Origin: Mastigocoleus testarum BC008
GTDB taxonomy: Bacteria; Cyanobacteriota; Cyanobacteriia; Cyanobacteriales; Nostocaceae
Assembly: GCF_001456025.1 (NCBI RefSeq)
Contig: NZ_LMTZ01000151.1
Coordinates: 127,005 to 191,004, forward strand
Direction of reading: 5' to 3'
DNA: 64,000 nt
In this document: positions 62,762 to 64,000 of the stretch, piece after piece
Numbering within the stretch: the stretch's first letter is position 1
Layout of the letters: each line of letters begins with the position of its first letter
Translations under genes and position numbers: made by a program
Notes under the pieces: generated by a model
What the model saw: only the letters and a program-made list of their open reading frames with translations
What the model was told of the DNA's origin: nothing
Databases searched by the model: none

Positions 62762-63508
62762 ATGCTGTTACATTTGAGTACTTGGCAAGAAGTCGAGGAA
62801 TATTTACAGCGCTCTCGCGGGATAATTGTACCAATAGGTTCAACGGAACAGCATGGTCCAACAGGTTTAATTGGTACTGACGCCATATGTGCAGAAGCAA
62901 TAGCTAGTGCAGTTGGGAAAGTGACACAAGCCATAGTTGCACCGACAATTAATGTGGGTATGGCGTTGCATCATACAGCTTTTCCCGGTACCATTAGCCT
63001 GCGTCCAAGCACAATGATCCAACTGGTCAAAGATTATTTGACCTGTTTGGTAAAAACTGGTTTTTGCAAGTTTTACTTTATCAACGGACATGGCGGTAAC
63101 ATCGCGACTCTGAAAGCGGCTTTCTCGGAAACTTACGCTCACTTAGCAGATTTACAGCTATCTAATGCTTCACAGGTACAATGTCAAGTGGCTAACTGGT
63201 TTATGTGTGCAGATGTGTACAAACTGGCGAAAGAATTATATGGTTCGGAAGAAGGTTCCCATGCAACACCTTCAGAAGTTGCCTTAACCCAATACGTTTA
63301 TCCAGATTCTATCAAACAAGGAAATTTATCTGCAGAGGTAAATAAAGAGCGAAAAATATACAGCGCAACCGACTTTAGAGATCGTTATCCAGATGGGAGG
63401 ATGGGTTCTAATCCCAACCTTGCGACACCAGAACATGGTAAGCAATTTTACGATTTAGCAGTTAAAGAATTAAGCAATAGGTATTTGGAATTTTTGAATT
63501 CACAATAA
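62762..63508 (+). CDS. Creatininase-family amidohydrolase
   Basis: A 248-residue enzyme of the creatininase fold. The metal and catalytic motifs are IGSTEQHGPTGLIGTD (Glu, His and Asp ligands, about 25-40), YFINGHGGN (His, about 100-108) and GSHATPSEVALT (Glu, about 172-183). Relatives act on creatinine, on a mycofactocin precursor (MftE) or on FAPy in riboflavin synthesis; in cyanobacteria the substrate is not known. Start at ATG 62762. It follows the cupin gene by 218 bp and is followed by a 35-bp hairpin. Confidence 0.88.
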   Translation: MLLHLSTWQEVEEYLQRSRGIIVPIGSTEQHGPTGLIGTDAICAEAIASAVGKVTQAIVAPTINVGMALHHTAFPGTISLRPSTMIQLVKDYLTCLVKTGFCKFYFINGHGGNIATLKAAFSETYAHLADLQLSNASQVQCQVANWFMCADVYKLAKELYGSEEGSHATPSEVALTQYVYPDSIKQGNLSAEVNKERKIYSATDFRDRYPDGRMGSNPNLATPEHGKQFYDLAVKELSNRYLEFLNSQ

Positions 63509-63559
63509 AAGTTCATCTAATTAATGGACTATGATGGACTTATAGTTATATTCAAAGCA

Positions 63560-63594
63560 CTGTAGAGACGTTATATGTGATGGCGTCTCTACAG
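63560..63594. terminator. Perfect 11-bp hairpin
   Basis: CTGTAGAGACG (63560-63570) pairs exactly with CGTCTCTACAG (63584-63594). The same GTAGAGACG(N)CGTCTCTAC type of palindrome is frequent in cyanobacterial intergenic DNA. Here it lies after the creatininase gene and may stop its transcription. Confidence 0.55.
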
Positions 63595-63687
63595 TCACAT
63601 GAATCAAATACTTTTTAGTTCCTGGAAGAACATTTGAATGTTTATTCCGGGATCGTCATATTAAATTCTACTTAAGATAAAATTGCT

Positions 63688-64000
63688 ATGGCTCGAAAAA
63701 AGGAGTTCGAACGAGAAAAAGTACTTGGACAAGCAATGGAGACATTCTGGCGCTATGGCTACGAAGGTACTTCAATTCAAGACTTGGTCCAAAGTATGGG
63801 GATTAACCGCGGTAGTATTTATGATACTTTCAAAGATAAACGCTCTTTGTTTAAAGCTGCATTAGTCCATTATAGTGACACATTTGTCAGTTCTATGTTT
63901 GCTGCATTAAGAACTCCTGATGCATCAAAACAAGAAATCATCGATCTTTTTTATGAGCTAGTTGAGAAAGCCATCATTGATTCTCAATACAAAGGTTGCT
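63688..64000 (+). CDS. TetR-family regulator (3' end cut off)
   Basis: The first 104 residues of a TetR/AcrR repressor. The helix-turn-helix is plain: AMETFWRYGYEGTSIQDLVQ, then SMGINRGSIYDTFKDKRSLF (about 14-53), typical of this family and of the AcrR type with the SIYDTFKDK recognition motif. The ligand-binding part begins at about residue 55 and runs beyond the window, so neither ligand nor targets can be inferred. The start ATG at 63688 is chosen because the conserved domain begins directly after it. Confidence 0.9.
   Translation, partial: MARKKEFEREKVLGQAMETFWRYGYEGTSIQDLVQSMGINRGSIYDTFKDKRSLFKAALVHYSDTFVSSMFAALRTPDASKQEIIDLFYELVEKAIIDSQYKGC

Overview
The window looks like chromosomal DNA of a filamentous, heterocyst-forming cyanobacterium. 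This rests on a petC-petA pair for cytochrome b6f, an orange carotenoid protein with its recovery protein, the filament-integrity set fraC-fraD-fraE, a Mo-dependent nitrogenase C-terminal-domain protein, scattered GCGATCGC (HIP1) octamers and short heptamer repeats between genes. The genus cannot be fixed from the sequence alone. Intergenic DNA is long and AT-rich, broken by GC-rich mosaic repeats.

Layout. 0-3.2 kb: petA (3' end cut by the window), petC, a DUF3067 gene, purN. 3.3-6.5 kb: a secreted hypothetical protein, an orphan sugar ABC permease, a pentapeptide-repeat protein. 6.9-10 kb (minus): fraC, fraD and fraE, with an unusually wide fraD-fraE gap. 10.5-12 kb: a tandem BtuR/CobO-like P-loop protein, a 36-residue membrane peptide and a strong terminator. 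13-16.7 kb: a 1248-residue protein with five GAF domains and a degenerate chemoreceptor-like tail. 17-28 kb: a metal (probably copper) resistance island with an RND pump, an adaptor carrying a YtkA-like domain, a YtkA-like lipoprotein, a Cys-rich copper-storage protein, the remains of a glutaredoxin/P-type ATPase locus behind a MerR-type promoter, and an RppA/NrsR-like two-component pair. Two sets of 11-bp direct repeats upstream of the pump operon and the copper-storage gene look like operators for that response regulator.

28.2-28.4 kb: an array of TnsB-type sites ending in TGTACA lies 30 bp past a tRNA-Thr gene, which looks like a relict end of a CRISPR-associated Tn7-like transposon. 28.7-32.3 kb: argF, lexA with an upstream LexA box, and a lone superfamily II helicase. 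32.8-34.8 kb: frp and ocp (photoprotection). 35.5-42.5 kb: a secreted hydrolase, an Eis-like acetyltransferase, a MATE exporter, a VanZ/LamG membrane protein. 42.7 kb: three perfect-period 43-bp repeats. 43.4-46.6 kb: an FHA-GAF-adenylate cyclase, a DUF1349 protein overlapping a NUDIX gene. 46.7-51.1 kb (minus): a SWIM zinc finger - DUF5691 - MoxR-like AAA set. 51.2-55.5 kb: DUF6464, a hypothetical protein, a truncated receiver fragment and a hybrid sensor kinase. 55.9-58.1 kb: a 5'-truncated DUF11 surface-protein gene and a complete IS630-type element with TA flanks. 58.2-64 kb: a CPBP-protease-like membrane protein, the nitrogenase-C-terminal-domain protein, a cupin, a creatininase-family protein and a TetR regulator cut by the window end.

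The most interesting parts are the tRNA-adjacent CAST-like end, the copper island with its decayed ATPase locus and proposed shared operators, the five-GAF photoreceptor-like protein with a degenerate signalling tail, and the incomplete SWIM/DUF5691/MoxR set.
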